Shown: one piece after another, positions 1-7,176 of the stretch
Layout: every line of letters starts with the position of its first letter
How positions within the stretch are numbered: position 1 is the stretch's first letter
From: Micromonospora_I sp040659735
GTDB lineage: Bacteria; Actinomycetota; Actinomycetes; Mycobacteriales; Micromonosporaceae
Direction of reading: 5' to 3'
NCBI RefSeq assembly: GCF_040659735.1
Contig: NZ_JBFANZ010000016.1
Location: forward strand, 1 to 64,000
Length of the DNA: 64,000 bases
Translations under genes and position numbers: made by a program
The notes under the pieces: model-generated
What the model was told of the DNA's origin: nothing
The model's input: only the letters and a program-made list of their open reading frames with translations
Database searches by the model: none

Positions 1-1
1 G

Positions 2-349
2 CCGGCCGCGCCCCGCCCGGTCGCGGCGGTCGACCTGCTGCCCGAGCGGGCGCTCGCCGGGGACACCGAAGCCCGGCGCACGCTGCGCCAGGACGTGTAC
101 GGGTCGCTGGCGCGCGCGGGTGGCGAACTGCTGGAGACGCTCGACGCGTTCTTCGCCGCCGGCGGGGTGCTGGAGAGCGCGGCGCGCGCCCTCTTCGTCC
201 ATCCCAACACCGTGCGCTACCGGTTGCGGCGGATCGCCGATGTCACCGGTTTCTCCCCGCTCAGCCCCCGCGACGCTTTCGCGTTGCGCGTGGCGCTGAC
301 AATCGGGCGGCTCGATCCGGCGGCGCCGTCCGCCGCAACCCAGCCCTGA
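2..349 (+). CDS. fasR: PucR-family transcriptional regulator, C-terminal part (FasR-like), cut by window edge
   Basis: The open frame runs from the left edge with no start in view, so only the last ~115 residues are present. They contain a PucR C-terminal helix-turn-helix domain: a helix-rich stretch around ETLDAFFAAGG, then the recognition helix region HPNTVRYRLRRI. In Streptomyces coelicolor the PucR-type regulator FasR sits directly upstream of fabD and activates the fabDHPF operon; the same order here (next gene fabD, 137 nt downstream, same strand) supports the FasR assignment. The N-terminal sensory part lies outside the window. The HTH family is clear; the FasR name rests on synteny. 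Confidence 0.85.
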   Translation, partial: PAAPRPVAAVDLLPERALAGDTEARRTLRQDVYGSLARAGGELLETLDAFFAAGGVLESAARALFVHPNTVRYRLRRIADVTGFSPLSPRDAFALRVALTIGRLDPAAPSAATQP

Positions 350-401
350 CCCACCCCTTCGGCTACAAAACGCACATAAGGGCGATGACCTCTAACGATC
401 T

Positions 402-430
402 TTGTAGGATCTCCACAACTCCCGTAGTGT
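402..430 (+). promoter_or_regulatory. Putative promoter of the fab operon
   Basis: In the gap before fabD a -35-like TTGTAG (402-407) and a -10-like TAGTGT (425-430) are separated by exactly 17 nt. A CCACA/TGTGG inverted repeat overlaps the -10 region, and an ACAAA/TTTGT pair lies just upstream; either could be a FasR contact site. Inferred from sequence only. Confidence 0.4.
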
Positions 431-486
431 GGTTTGGTGCCGAGCAGCACACAGGTGACCCACCAGTATCAGGAAGAGTGCTAAAC

Positions 487-1659
487 GTGCTCGCCGTACT
501 CTCCCCAGGCCAGGGTTCCCAGAAGCCCGGCTTCCTCACTCCATGGCTCGACCTTCACGGCGCCGAGGCCCGGCTCCGCTGGTGGTCCGCGCTCGCCGGC
601 GTCGATCTGGTGCACCTCGGCACCCGGGCCGACGCTGACGAGATCAAGGACACCGCCCGGACCCAGCCGCTGCTGGTCGCCGCCGCCCTGCTCGCCGCCG
701 AACACCTGCCGATGTACGACGTCGCGGTGACCGCCGGGCACAGCGTCGGTGAGCTCGGCGCGGCCGCGCTCGCCGACGTGCTCCCCGCCGAGGCGGCGAT
801 CACCCTCGCCGGAGTACGCGGCCGCGAGATGGCCGCCGCGTGCGCCCTCGAACCGACCGGGATGGCCGCCATTCTCGGTGGCGACCCCGACGAGGTGCTC
901 GCCGCGATCGAGGCCCACGGGCTGCACCCGGCCAACCGTAACGGCGCCGGTCAGATCGTCGCCGCCGGCGCCGTCGACCGCCTGGAGAAGCTCGCCGCCG
1001 ACCCGCCGGCCAAGGCGCGCGTGATCACCCTGCAGGTCGCCGGCGCGTTCCACACCCCGTACATGGCCCCGGCCGAGGAGGCGCTCGCGGCCGTCGCCGC
1101 CGGGATCACCCCCACCGACCCGAGCAAGATCCTGCTCTCCAACCTGGACGGATCCGCGGTCAACCATGGCCGTGAGCTGCTGCAGCGACTGGTTCGCCAG
1201 GTGACCGCGCCGGTCCGCTGGGACCTGTGCATGCGCAACCTCGCCGACCTCGGCGTCACCGCCGTGATCGAGCTGCCACCGGCGGGCACCCTCGCCGGCC
1301 TGGTCAAGCGCGAGCTCAAGGGCGGCAACCCGCCCGAGATCGTCACGCTCAACACGCCCGACGACCTACCCGCCGCCCGCGACCTGATCGCCCGGCACGG
1401 CATGGCTCCGAGCCACGAGCCGACAATGCAGTTCCGCGTGGTGGTCTCCGCCAGCGCCGGCACCTTCGAGCCCGCCCCCGGCCTCGCCGAGGGCGACACG
1501 CTCCGCGCCGGACAGGTGATCGGCCACGTGGCCACCCGGCAGGGCGCCGTCGACGTCGCCGCGCACCAGGCCGGGGTGCTCACCGAATGGCTGGCCCACC
1601 ACGACGACCCGGTCGCGCCGGGCCAGCCGCTCGCCCGCATCGGAGGACACCTACTGTGA
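487..1659 (+). CDS. fabD: Malonyl-CoA:ACP transacylase FabD with C-terminal biotinyl/lipoyl-like extension
   Basis: Transfers malonyl groups from malonyl-CoA to ACP, supplying the extender unit for type II fatty-acid synthesis in the cytosol. The GTG start at 487 is chosen because AGGAAGAG lies 8 nt upstream and the N-terminus (MLAVLSPGQGSQ) matches FabD; the frame is open further upstream but not FabD-like. The catalytic Ser is in GHSVGE (~residue 86) and the His in GAFHTPYM (~189). The protein is 390 aa against about 300-320 for usual FabD: residues ~316-388 add a domain ending in AGVLTEWLAHHDDPVAPGQP, which resembles a biotinyl/lipoyl carrier fold, but the position of the modified lysine is occupied by TRQG. 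Its stop overlaps the fabH start. Confidence 0.95.
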   Translation: MLAVLSPGQGSQKPGFLTPWLDLHGAEARLRWWSALAGVDLVHLGTRADADEIKDTARTQPLLVAAALLAAEHLPMYDVAVTAGHSVGELGAAALADVLPAEAAITLAGVRGREMAAACALEPTGMAAILGGDPDEVLAAIEAHGLHPANRNGAGQIVAAGAVDRLEKLAADPPAKARVITLQVAGAFHTPYMAPAEEALAAVAAGITPTDPSKILLSNLDGSAVNHGRELLQRLVRQVTAPVRWDLCMRNLADLGVTAVIELPPAGTLAGLVKRELKGGNPPEIVTLNTPDDLPAARDLIARHGMAPSHEPTMQFRVVVSASAGTFEPAPGLAEGDTLRAGQVIGHVATRQGAVDVAAHQAGVLTEWLAHHDDPVAPGQPLARIGGHLL

Positions 1660-2600
1660 CCGGTTCCCGCATCGTCGCGATGGGGCACTACCAGCCCTCC
1701 CGCGTACTCACCAACGACGAGCTCGCCCAGATGGTCGACACCAACGACGAGTGGATCCGCGACCGGGTGGGCATCGCCACCCGACGCATCGCCGACAGCG
1801 AGACGGTCGCCGACATGGCGGCCGCGGCCGCCGGCAAGGCGCTCGCCAACTCCGGGCTCACGGCCGGCGACATCGACCTGGTCGTGGTCGCGACCTGCAC
1901 ATCCGTCGACCGCAGCCCCAACGTGGCGTGCCGGGTGGCGGCGAAGCTGGGCATCACCGCCCCCGGCGCCTTCGACATCAACACCGCCTGCTCGGGCTTC
2001 TCGTACGCGCTGGGCACGGTCGACCACGCGATCCGGGCCGGCGCCGCGCGCAACGCCATCGTGATCGGGGCCGAGAAGCTCTCCGACTTCACCGACTGGA
2101 CCGACCGCTCGACCTGCATCATCTTCGGCGACGGCGCGGGCGCCGCGGTGGTCACCGCCACGGCCGACGACGAGCCGGCCGGGGTCGGCCCGGTCATCTG
2201 GGGCTCGGTGCCGGAGAAGAGCGACGCGGTACGGATCGAGGGCTGGCGCCCCTACATCCAGCAGGAGGGGCAGGCGGTGTTCCGCTGGGCCACCACGGCC
2301 CTCGCCCCGCTGGCGCTGCAGGCCTGCGAACGGGCCGGCGTCGCGCCGGAGGAGCTCGCCGCGTTCGTGCCGCACCAGGCCAACGGCCGGATCATCGACG
2401 GCATCGCCAAGCGCCTCGGCATCCCCCAGGCGGTGATCGCGAAGGACATCGTCGAGTCCGGCAACACCTCCGCGGCCAGCGTGCCGCTGGCCCTGTCCAA
2501 GCTGGTCGAGCGGCGGGAGGTGCCCGCGGGCGCCCCGGTGCTGCTCTTCGGCTTCGGCGGTGGCCTCACCTACGCCGGGCAGGTCGTCCGCTGCCCATGA
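1656..2600 (+). CDS. fabH: Beta-ketoacyl-ACP synthase III (FabH)
   Basis: Catalyses the first condensation of fatty-acid synthesis, joining an acyl-CoA primer to malonyl-ACP. In actinomycetes FabH commonly accepts branched primers. The GTG start at 1656 overlaps the fabD stop (GTGA), with GGAGGA at 1642-1647, so translation is probably coupled. The catalytic triad is visible: Cys112 in NTACSGF, His240 in VPHQANGRI and Asn270 in SGNTSAAS. The C-terminus has the family's FGFGGGLTYAG motif. At 314 aa it is close to the usual length. It belongs to the fabD-fabH-acpP-fabF-accD6 operon. Confidence 0.97.
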   Translation: MTGSRIVAMGHYQPSRVLTNDELAQMVDTNDEWIRDRVGIATRRIADSETVADMAAAAAGKALANSGLTAGDIDLVVVATCTSVDRSPNVACRVAAKLGITAPGAFDINTACSGFSYALGTVDHAIRAGAARNAIVIGAEKLSDFTDWTDRSTCIIFGDGAGAAVVTATADDEPAGVGPVIWGSVPEKSDAVRIEGWRPYIQQEGQAVFRWATTALAPLALQACERAGVAPEELAAFVPHQANGRIIDGIAKRLGIPQAVIAKDIVESGNTSAASVPLALSKLVERREVPAGAPVLLFGFGGGLTYAGQVVRCP

Positions 2601-2685
2601 CGTCGCGCCGGCCGCTGTGGCCGGCGTCCGACGGGCACGGCTGCCCGCATCCCAACACCATCCATCTGGAGAGGAACCAACCCCA

Positions 2686-2925
2686 ATGACCCGTGACGAG
2701 ATCACCGCCGGCCTCGCCGAGATCCTCGAAGAGGTTGCCGGCGTGAACCCGGACGACGTGGCGGCGGAGAAGTCGTTCACCGACGACCTGGACGTCGACT
2801 CGCTGTCGATGGTCGAGGTCGTGGTCGCGGCCGAGGAGAAGTTCGGCGTGAAGATCCCGGACAGCGAGGTGCAGAACCTCAAGACCGTGGGAGACGCGGT
2901 CGCCTACATCGAGGCGCAGGCGTGA
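2686..2925 (+). CDS. acpP: Acyl carrier protein
   Basis: Carries growing acyl chains on a 4'-phosphopantetheine arm. The 79-aa acidic protein contains the attachment motif DVDSLSMVE with Ser39 as the modified residue. The ATG at 2686 follows GGAGAGGA (2668-2675). It starts 85 nt after fabH and its stop overlaps the fabF GTG. Length, acidity and motif are typical of fatty-acid-synthase ACPs, and its place between fabH and fabF is that of S. coelicolor. Confidence 0.97.
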   Translation: MTRDEITAGLAEILEEVAGVNPDDVAAEKSFTDDLDVDSLSMVEVVVAAEEKFGVKIPDSEVQNLKTVGDAVAYIEAQA

Positions 2926-4148
2926 CGATGGTTGACGTTGTCGTCACCGGGCTCGGCGCGACCACCCCGCTCGGCGGGGATGTCGCGTCGACCTGGGACG
3001 CGATGCTCGCCGGCCGCTCCGGGGTGGGTCCGCTCACCCCGGAGTGGGCGGCCCAGCTTCCGGTCCGGATCGGCGCCGAGCTGGCGGTCGATCCGAGCGA
3101 GGTGCTCGACCGGGTCAAGCTGCGCCGCCTCGACCGCTCGGAGGCGATCGCCCTGATCGCCGCCCACCAGGCGTGGGCCGACGCGGGGCTGGCCGAGGCC
3201 GGGCTCGACAAGGAACGGTTGGCCGTCAGCATCGGCTCGGGCATCGGCGGCGCACAGACGCTGCTCGCCCAGGACGACATCCTGGAGGCGTCCGGCCCGC
3301 GACGGGTCTCCCCGCACACCGTGCCGATGCTCATGCCGAACGGGCCGGCCGCGTGGGTCGGTCTGGAGTTGGGCGCGCAGGCCGGGGTGCACTCCGTCGC
3401 CAGCGCATGCGCCACCGGGGCCGAGGCGATCGCGCTCGGTCTCGACATGATCCGCGCCGGCCGGGCCGACGTCGTCGTCGCCGGCGGCACGGAGGCGGTC
3501 ATCCACCCGCTGCCGATCGCCGGGTTCGCCGCGATGCGGGCCATGTCGACCCGCAACGACGAGCCCGAGAAGGCCTCGCGCCCGTGGGACAAGGCGCGCG
3601 ACGGCTTCGTACTCGGCGAGGGGGCCGGGGTGCTCGTGCTGGAACGCGCCGACCACGCCGCCGCGCGCGGCGCCCGCGTCTACGCCCGGCTCGCCGGGGC
3701 CGGTCTGACCTCCGACGGGTACGACATCGTGCAGCCGCACCCGGAAGGGCTCGGCGCCATCCGGGCGATCGCGAAGGCGATCGCCGATGCCGGGATCTCC
3801 CGGACGGACATCGCCCATGTCAACGCCCACGCGACATCGACCCCGGTCGGTGACATGGCCGAGATCGCCGCACTGCGCGCCGCGGTGGGAACCCACCCGG
3901 TGCTGACCGCCACCAAGTCGATGTCCGGCCACCTGCTGGGCGCGGCGGGCGCGCTGGAGTCGATCGCGACGATCCTCTCGATCCGCGACAGCGTCGTGCC
4001 GCCGACGATCAACCTCGACGATCCCGACGACGGTCTCGACCTGGACGTGGCCGCCCACAAGGCGCGTCACATGGATATCCCCGCCGCCCTGAACAACTCG
4101 TTCGGCTTCGGCGGCCACAACGTGGCTCTCGTCTTCACGCGGGCCTGA
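2922..4148 (+). CDS. fabF: Beta-ketoacyl-ACP synthase II (FabF)
   Basis: Elongating condensing enzyme of the type II fatty-acid synthase. The start is GTG at 2922, overlapping the acpP stop; an in-frame ATG at 2928 is an alternative. The 408-aa protein has the Cys-His-His triad of elongating ketosynthases: Cys163 in ASACATGAE, His303 in NAHATSTPVGD and His337 in KSMSGHLLGAAG. A GFGGHNVAL motif lies near the C-terminus. It is translationally coupled to acpP and followed after 24 nt by accD6. Confidence 0.97.
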   Translation: MTMVDVVVTGLGATTPLGGDVASTWDAMLAGRSGVGPLTPEWAAQLPVRIGAELAVDPSEVLDRVKLRRLDRSEAIALIAAHQAWADAGLAEAGLDKERLAVSIGSGIGGAQTLLAQDDILEASGPRRVSPHTVPMLMPNGPAAWVGLELGAQAGVHSVASACATGAEAIALGLDMIRAGRADVVVAGGTEAVIHPLPIAGFAAMRAMSTRNDEPEKASRPWDKARDGFVLGEGAGVLVLERADHAAARGARVYARLAGAGLTSDGYDIVQPHPEGLGAIRAIAKAIADAGISRTDIAHVNAHATSTPVGDMAEIAALRAAVGTHPVLTATKSMSGHLLGAAGALESIATILSIRDSVVPPTINLDDPDDGLDLDVAAHKARHMDIPAALNNSFGFGGHNVALVFTRA

Positions 4149-4172
4149 GGCACGAATTTGGAGGCTGCTGCC

Positions 4173-5594
4173 GTGAGTACCACTGTCAGCGCTGATCAGT
4201 CCACTACGGATTACCGCGATCCCGAGGTGCGGCTCCGCGCGCTCTTCGACGCGGGATCGCTGCGCCTGCTGATGTCCCCCGACACCTCCGGCGTGCTCTG
4301 GGCGCGTGGTGAGATCGACGGCACGCCCGCGATCGCCTACGCCACCGACGCGACCAGGATGGGCGGGGCGATGGGCACCGACGGGTGCCGGCACGTCGTC
4401 GACGCGATCGACACCGCGGTCCGCGAGCGGATCCCGGTTCTCGGGCTCTGGCACTCCGGCGGGGCACGGCTGGCCGAGGGCGTCGTCGCGCTCGACGCGG
4501 TCGGGCAGGTCTTCGCGGCGATGGTCCGCGCCTCGGGGCGGGTGCCGCAGATCTCGGTCGTGCTCGGCCCGGCCGCCGGCGGGGCGGCGTACGGCCCGGC
4601 GCTGACCGACATCGTGATCATGAGTGCCGCGGGGCGCATCTTCGTTACCGGTCCCGAGGTCGTCCGCAGCGTCACCGGCGAGCAGGTCGACATGGAGCGT
4701 CTCGGCGGTCCGGAGCCGCACGGGCGTCGTTCCGGCGTCGTGCACGTGACGACGAAGGACGACGAGTCTGCGCTGGCCGAGGCGCGTAAGCTCGCCGCGC
4801 TGCTCGGTCGGCAGGGGCGCATCACCCCCGCCGACATCCCGGCCGTCGACGAGGAGGGGCACGACCTCTCCGCGCAGATGCCGGCGGAGAACAACCGGGC
4901 GTACGACGTCAAGCCGGTGGTGAAGGCGTTGCTGGACGCCCCGGGTGTGGAGTTGCACGCCAAGTGGGCGCCGAACGTGGTGACCACGCTGGGTCGCTTC
5001 GCCGGCCGTACGGTCGGCGTCATCGCCAATAACCCGCTGCGCCTCGGCGGCTGCCTCGACGCGTCCAGCGCGGAGAAGGCGGCGCGCTTCGTGCGGATGT
5101 GTGACTCGCTGGGCGTGCCGCTGATCGTGCTGGTCGACGTGCCGGGCTACCTGCCGGGGCTGGGCCAGGAGTGGGACGGCGTGGTGCGCCGCGGCGCGAA
5201 GCTGCTGCACGCCTTCGCGGAGGCGGTCGTTCCCCGCGTGACGCTGGTGACCCGCAAGGCATACGGCGGCGCGTACATCGCGATGAACTCCCGTTCGCTC
5301 GGCGCGACCGCGGTCTTCGCCTGGCCGAACGCGGAGGTCGCGGTGATGGGCGCGTCCGCGGCGGTCAACATCCTGCACCGCAAGAAGCTCGCCGCGGCCC
5401 CGCACGAGGAGCGGGAGGCGCTGCGCGCGCAGTTGATCGAGGAGCAGACGCAGATCGCCGGTGGTGTCAACCGGGCGCTGGAGATCGGTGTCGTGGATGA
5501 CGTGATCAAGCCGGCGGAGACCCGTCGCCGGATCGCGGACGCCATCGCCGGCGCTCCGGCCGCCCGCGGCGCGCACGGCAACATCCCGCTCTGA
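4173..5594 (+). CDS. accD6: Acyl-CoA carboxylase beta subunit, AccD6 type
   Basis: Carboxyltransferase subunit of acetyl/propionyl-CoA carboxylase, transferring CO2 from biotinylated AccA-type subunits to acyl-CoA to make malonyl-CoA. The GTG at 4173 is chosen because GGAGG (4160-4164) lies 8 nt upstream. At 473 aa it has the length of mycobacterial AccD6 and resembles it throughout, including WHSGGARLAEGV, GPAAGGAAYGPALTD, NNPLRLGGCL, DVPGYLPG and the terminal NIPL. The two crotonase-like halves form the oxyanion holes. As in Mycobacterium, it is the last gene of the fas operon, so malonyl-CoA supply and use are co-transcribed. The partner biotin carboxylase subunit is not in this window. 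Confidence 0.93.
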   Translation: MSTTVSADQSTTDYRDPEVRLRALFDAGSLRLLMSPDTSGVLWARGEIDGTPAIAYATDATRMGGAMGTDGCRHVVDAIDTAVRERIPVLGLWHSGGARLAEGVVALDAVGQVFAAMVRASGRVPQISVVLGPAAGGAAYGPALTDIVIMSAAGRIFVTGPEVVRSVTGEQVDMERLGGPEPHGRRSGVVHVTTKDDESALAEARKLAALLGRQGRITPADIPAVDEEGHDLSAQMPAENNRAYDVKPVVKALLDAPGVELHAKWAPNVVTTLGRFAGRTVGVIANNPLRLGGCLDASSAEKAARFVRMCDSLGVPLIVLVDVPGYLPGLGQEWDGVVRRGAKLLHAFAEAVVPRVTLVTRKAYGGAYIAMNSRSLGATAVFAWPNAEVAVMGASAAVNILHRKKLAAAPHEEREALRAQLIEEQTQIAGGVNRALEIGVVDDVIKPAETRRRIADAIAGAPAARGAHGNIPL

Positions 5595-5602
5595 CCCACC
5601 CT

Positions 5603-5682
5603 CAAGATCCGCGTGATCAGGGAGTACGTCCGGCGAGTCGCCGGCCCGCCCATGGCGGCGGCCCCTGATCACGCGGATCTTG
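5603..5682. repeat. Extragenic inverted repeat, copy 1 (20-bp perfect arms)
   Basis: Positions 5603-5622 and 5663-5682 are perfect inverted copies of a 20-bp unit (core GATCCGCGTGATCAGGG) separated by 40 nt. It follows the accD6 stop and could end the fas operon, but it lacks a T-tract and related arms recur at 17760-17837 and 25638-25699, so it looks like a dispersed extragenic element. Confidence 0.8.
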
Positions 5683-5749
5683 CATGCGCGGCGCCACCGC
5701 CGGCGCGCCCGCCGTTAAGGTAGGGACCGCCCCGACTTCAGGAGTACGC

Positions 5750-6460
5750 GTGGAAGCCACCGAGATCCGCAAGCTCGCCGCTCTCGAGGACACCCACTGG
5801 TGGTACCGGGAGCGCCGGGCGCTGCTGGCGCGGGCGCTGCGGCGGCTCAGCGCGGCCGGACAGCAACCGGGCCGGGCCCTCGACATCGGCGCGGCGGGCG
5901 GCGGCAACACCCGCGTGCTGCGCGCGCACGGCTGGCGACCGGTGGCACTGGAATACAGCCAGGACGGTGCCGAGGTGGCGGCCGAACGCGGACTCGACGT
6001 CATCCGCGCCGACGCGCGGTTCCTGCCGCTCCCCTCGGCCAGCCTCGACCTGGTCGTCGCCTTCGACATCCTCGAGCACATCGAGGAGGACCATCTGGCG
6101 GCGGCCGAGATCCGTCGGGCGCTGCGCCCGGGGGGCACGGCGCTCATCGCCGTACCGTGCGACATGAAGCTCTGGTCCGCGCACGACGTGGCGGTCGGAC
6201 ACGTCCGCCGCTACGACCGCGCGACGCTGACGACGGTGCTCGAAAAGGCCGGCCTGGTGGTCGACGAGCTGTGGAGCTGGAACGTGCTGCTCCGCCCGGT
6301 CGCGGCGTGGCGGCGGCGCAAGTCCACCGGCAGCGACCTGGACGAGCTGCCCGGTCTGGTCAACCTCGGCCTGACCACGATCATCGCCGCCGAACGCTAC
6401 CTGCCGGTCAGGTCCCTGCCCGGGGTGTCGCTGATGCTCCGCGCCCACCGGCCGATCTGA
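5750..6460 (+). CDS. Class I SAM-dependent methyltransferase
   Basis: Cytosolic methyltransferase of unknown substrate, 236 aa. GTG at 5750 is chosen because AGGAG lies at 5740-5744 and the protein then begins with the family-like segment EDTHWWYRERRALLAR. Motif I (SAM binding) is LDIGAAGGGNTRVL, the acidic post-I residue is in ALEYSQDGAEVA, and motif II/III is VVAFDILEHIEED. The N-terminal THWWYRERR signature occurs in methyltransferases encoded with glycan or lipid genes. It lies just upstream of a second methyltransferase on the same strand and opposite an envelope glycosyltransferase pair, so a role in modifying an envelope lipid or sugar is possible but not shown. Confidence 0.85.
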   Translation: MEATEIRKLAALEDTHWWYRERRALLARALRRLSAAGQQPGRALDIGAAGGGNTRVLRAHGWRPVALEYSQDGAEVAAERGLDVIRADARFLPLPSASLDLVVAFDILEHIEEDHLAAAEIRRALRPGGTALIAVPCDMKLWSAHDVAVGHVRRYDRATLTTVLEKAGLVVDELWSWNVLLRPVAAWRRRKSTGSDLDELPGLVNLGLTTIIAAERYLPVRSLPGVSLMLRAHRPI

Positions 6461-6540
6461 GCGCGGCGACCCCGCACGGTGATAGGTTCCCCCGCGCCGC
6501 CCCACGGTCGGCCACCCGGCACCCCCGTAAGGAGAGTCAG

Positions 6541-7170
6541 ATGTTGGCAGCGGTGAAGAGCCTGCTCGGCCATGTCCCGCTCTATGTCGCGCTGCAGCGC
6601 GGTCTCGGCGCGGACCGGCTGCGCTACCGCTGCCTCGACGAGCTCGGCCTCGCCGAGGGCGACACGGTGATCGACGTCGGCTGCGGCCCGGCCTACTATT
6701 TCGAGCGCCTCCCCCGGGTCAACTACTTCGGTTTCGACACCGCGCCGCGCTACATCGACTGGGCGCGCAAGCGGTGGGGCGACCGCGCCGAGTTCCGCTG
6801 CGAGGTCTTCGGCGAGCAGCACCTGGCGGAGATTCCGCCGGCCAACGCGGTGCTTCTGCTCGGGCTGCTGCACCACCTCTCCGACGAGGACTCCCGGCAC
6901 CTGCTGCGGGTGGCCGCGAAGGCGCTCGCCCCCGGCGGCCGCGTGATCGCCGTCGACACCTGCTACGAACCCCGGCAGGGTCGGATCTCGCGCTGGATGT
7001 CGAAGAACGACCGCGGCGAGTACGTCCGGGAGCCGGAGGCCTTCGTCGCCCTGGCCCGGGAGTCCTTCACCCACGTCGACGGCGAGATCATCGACGACGC
7101 GACCCGCATCCCGTCGAGCTTCTGGATGATGCGGATGCGCGAGCCGGTGCTGGCGACGCGGGACGCCTGA
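6541..7170 (+). CDS. Class I SAM-dependent methyltransferase
   Basis: 209 aa, ATG at 6541 behind a strong AAGGAGAG (6529-6536). SAM-binding motif I is VIDVGCGPAYYF; later motifs are YFGFDTAPRYIDWA, LLGLLHHLSDED and APGGRVIAVDT. It has its own ribosome-binding site 80 nt after the preceding methyltransferase, so the two probably form a transcription unit. Substrate unknown. It converges on the minus-strand membrane gene with a 6-nt gap and no obvious terminator hairpin. Confidence 0.85.
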   Translation: MLAAVKSLLGHVPLYVALQRGLGADRLRYRCLDELGLAEGDTVIDVGCGPAYYFERLPRVNYFGFDTAPRYIDWARKRWGDRAEFRCEVFGEQHLAEIPPANAVLLLGLLHHLSDEDSRHLLRVAAKALAPGGRVIAVDTCYEPRQGRISRWMSKNDRGEYVREPEAFVALARESFTHVDGEIIDDATRIPSSFWMMRMREPVLATRDA

Positions 7171-7176
7171 CGCGGG

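Noticed and set aside
951..2882. 643-codon minus-strand open frame opposite fabD and fabH
   Set aside because: Shadow of the fab genes; no homology-like motifs.
2904..5672. 922-codon open frame on the minus strand opposite fabF and accD6
   Set aside because: Antisense shadow: high-GC codon bias keeps the opposite frame open; the protein is Arg/His/Asp-rich with no family features, and both real genes are unambiguous.
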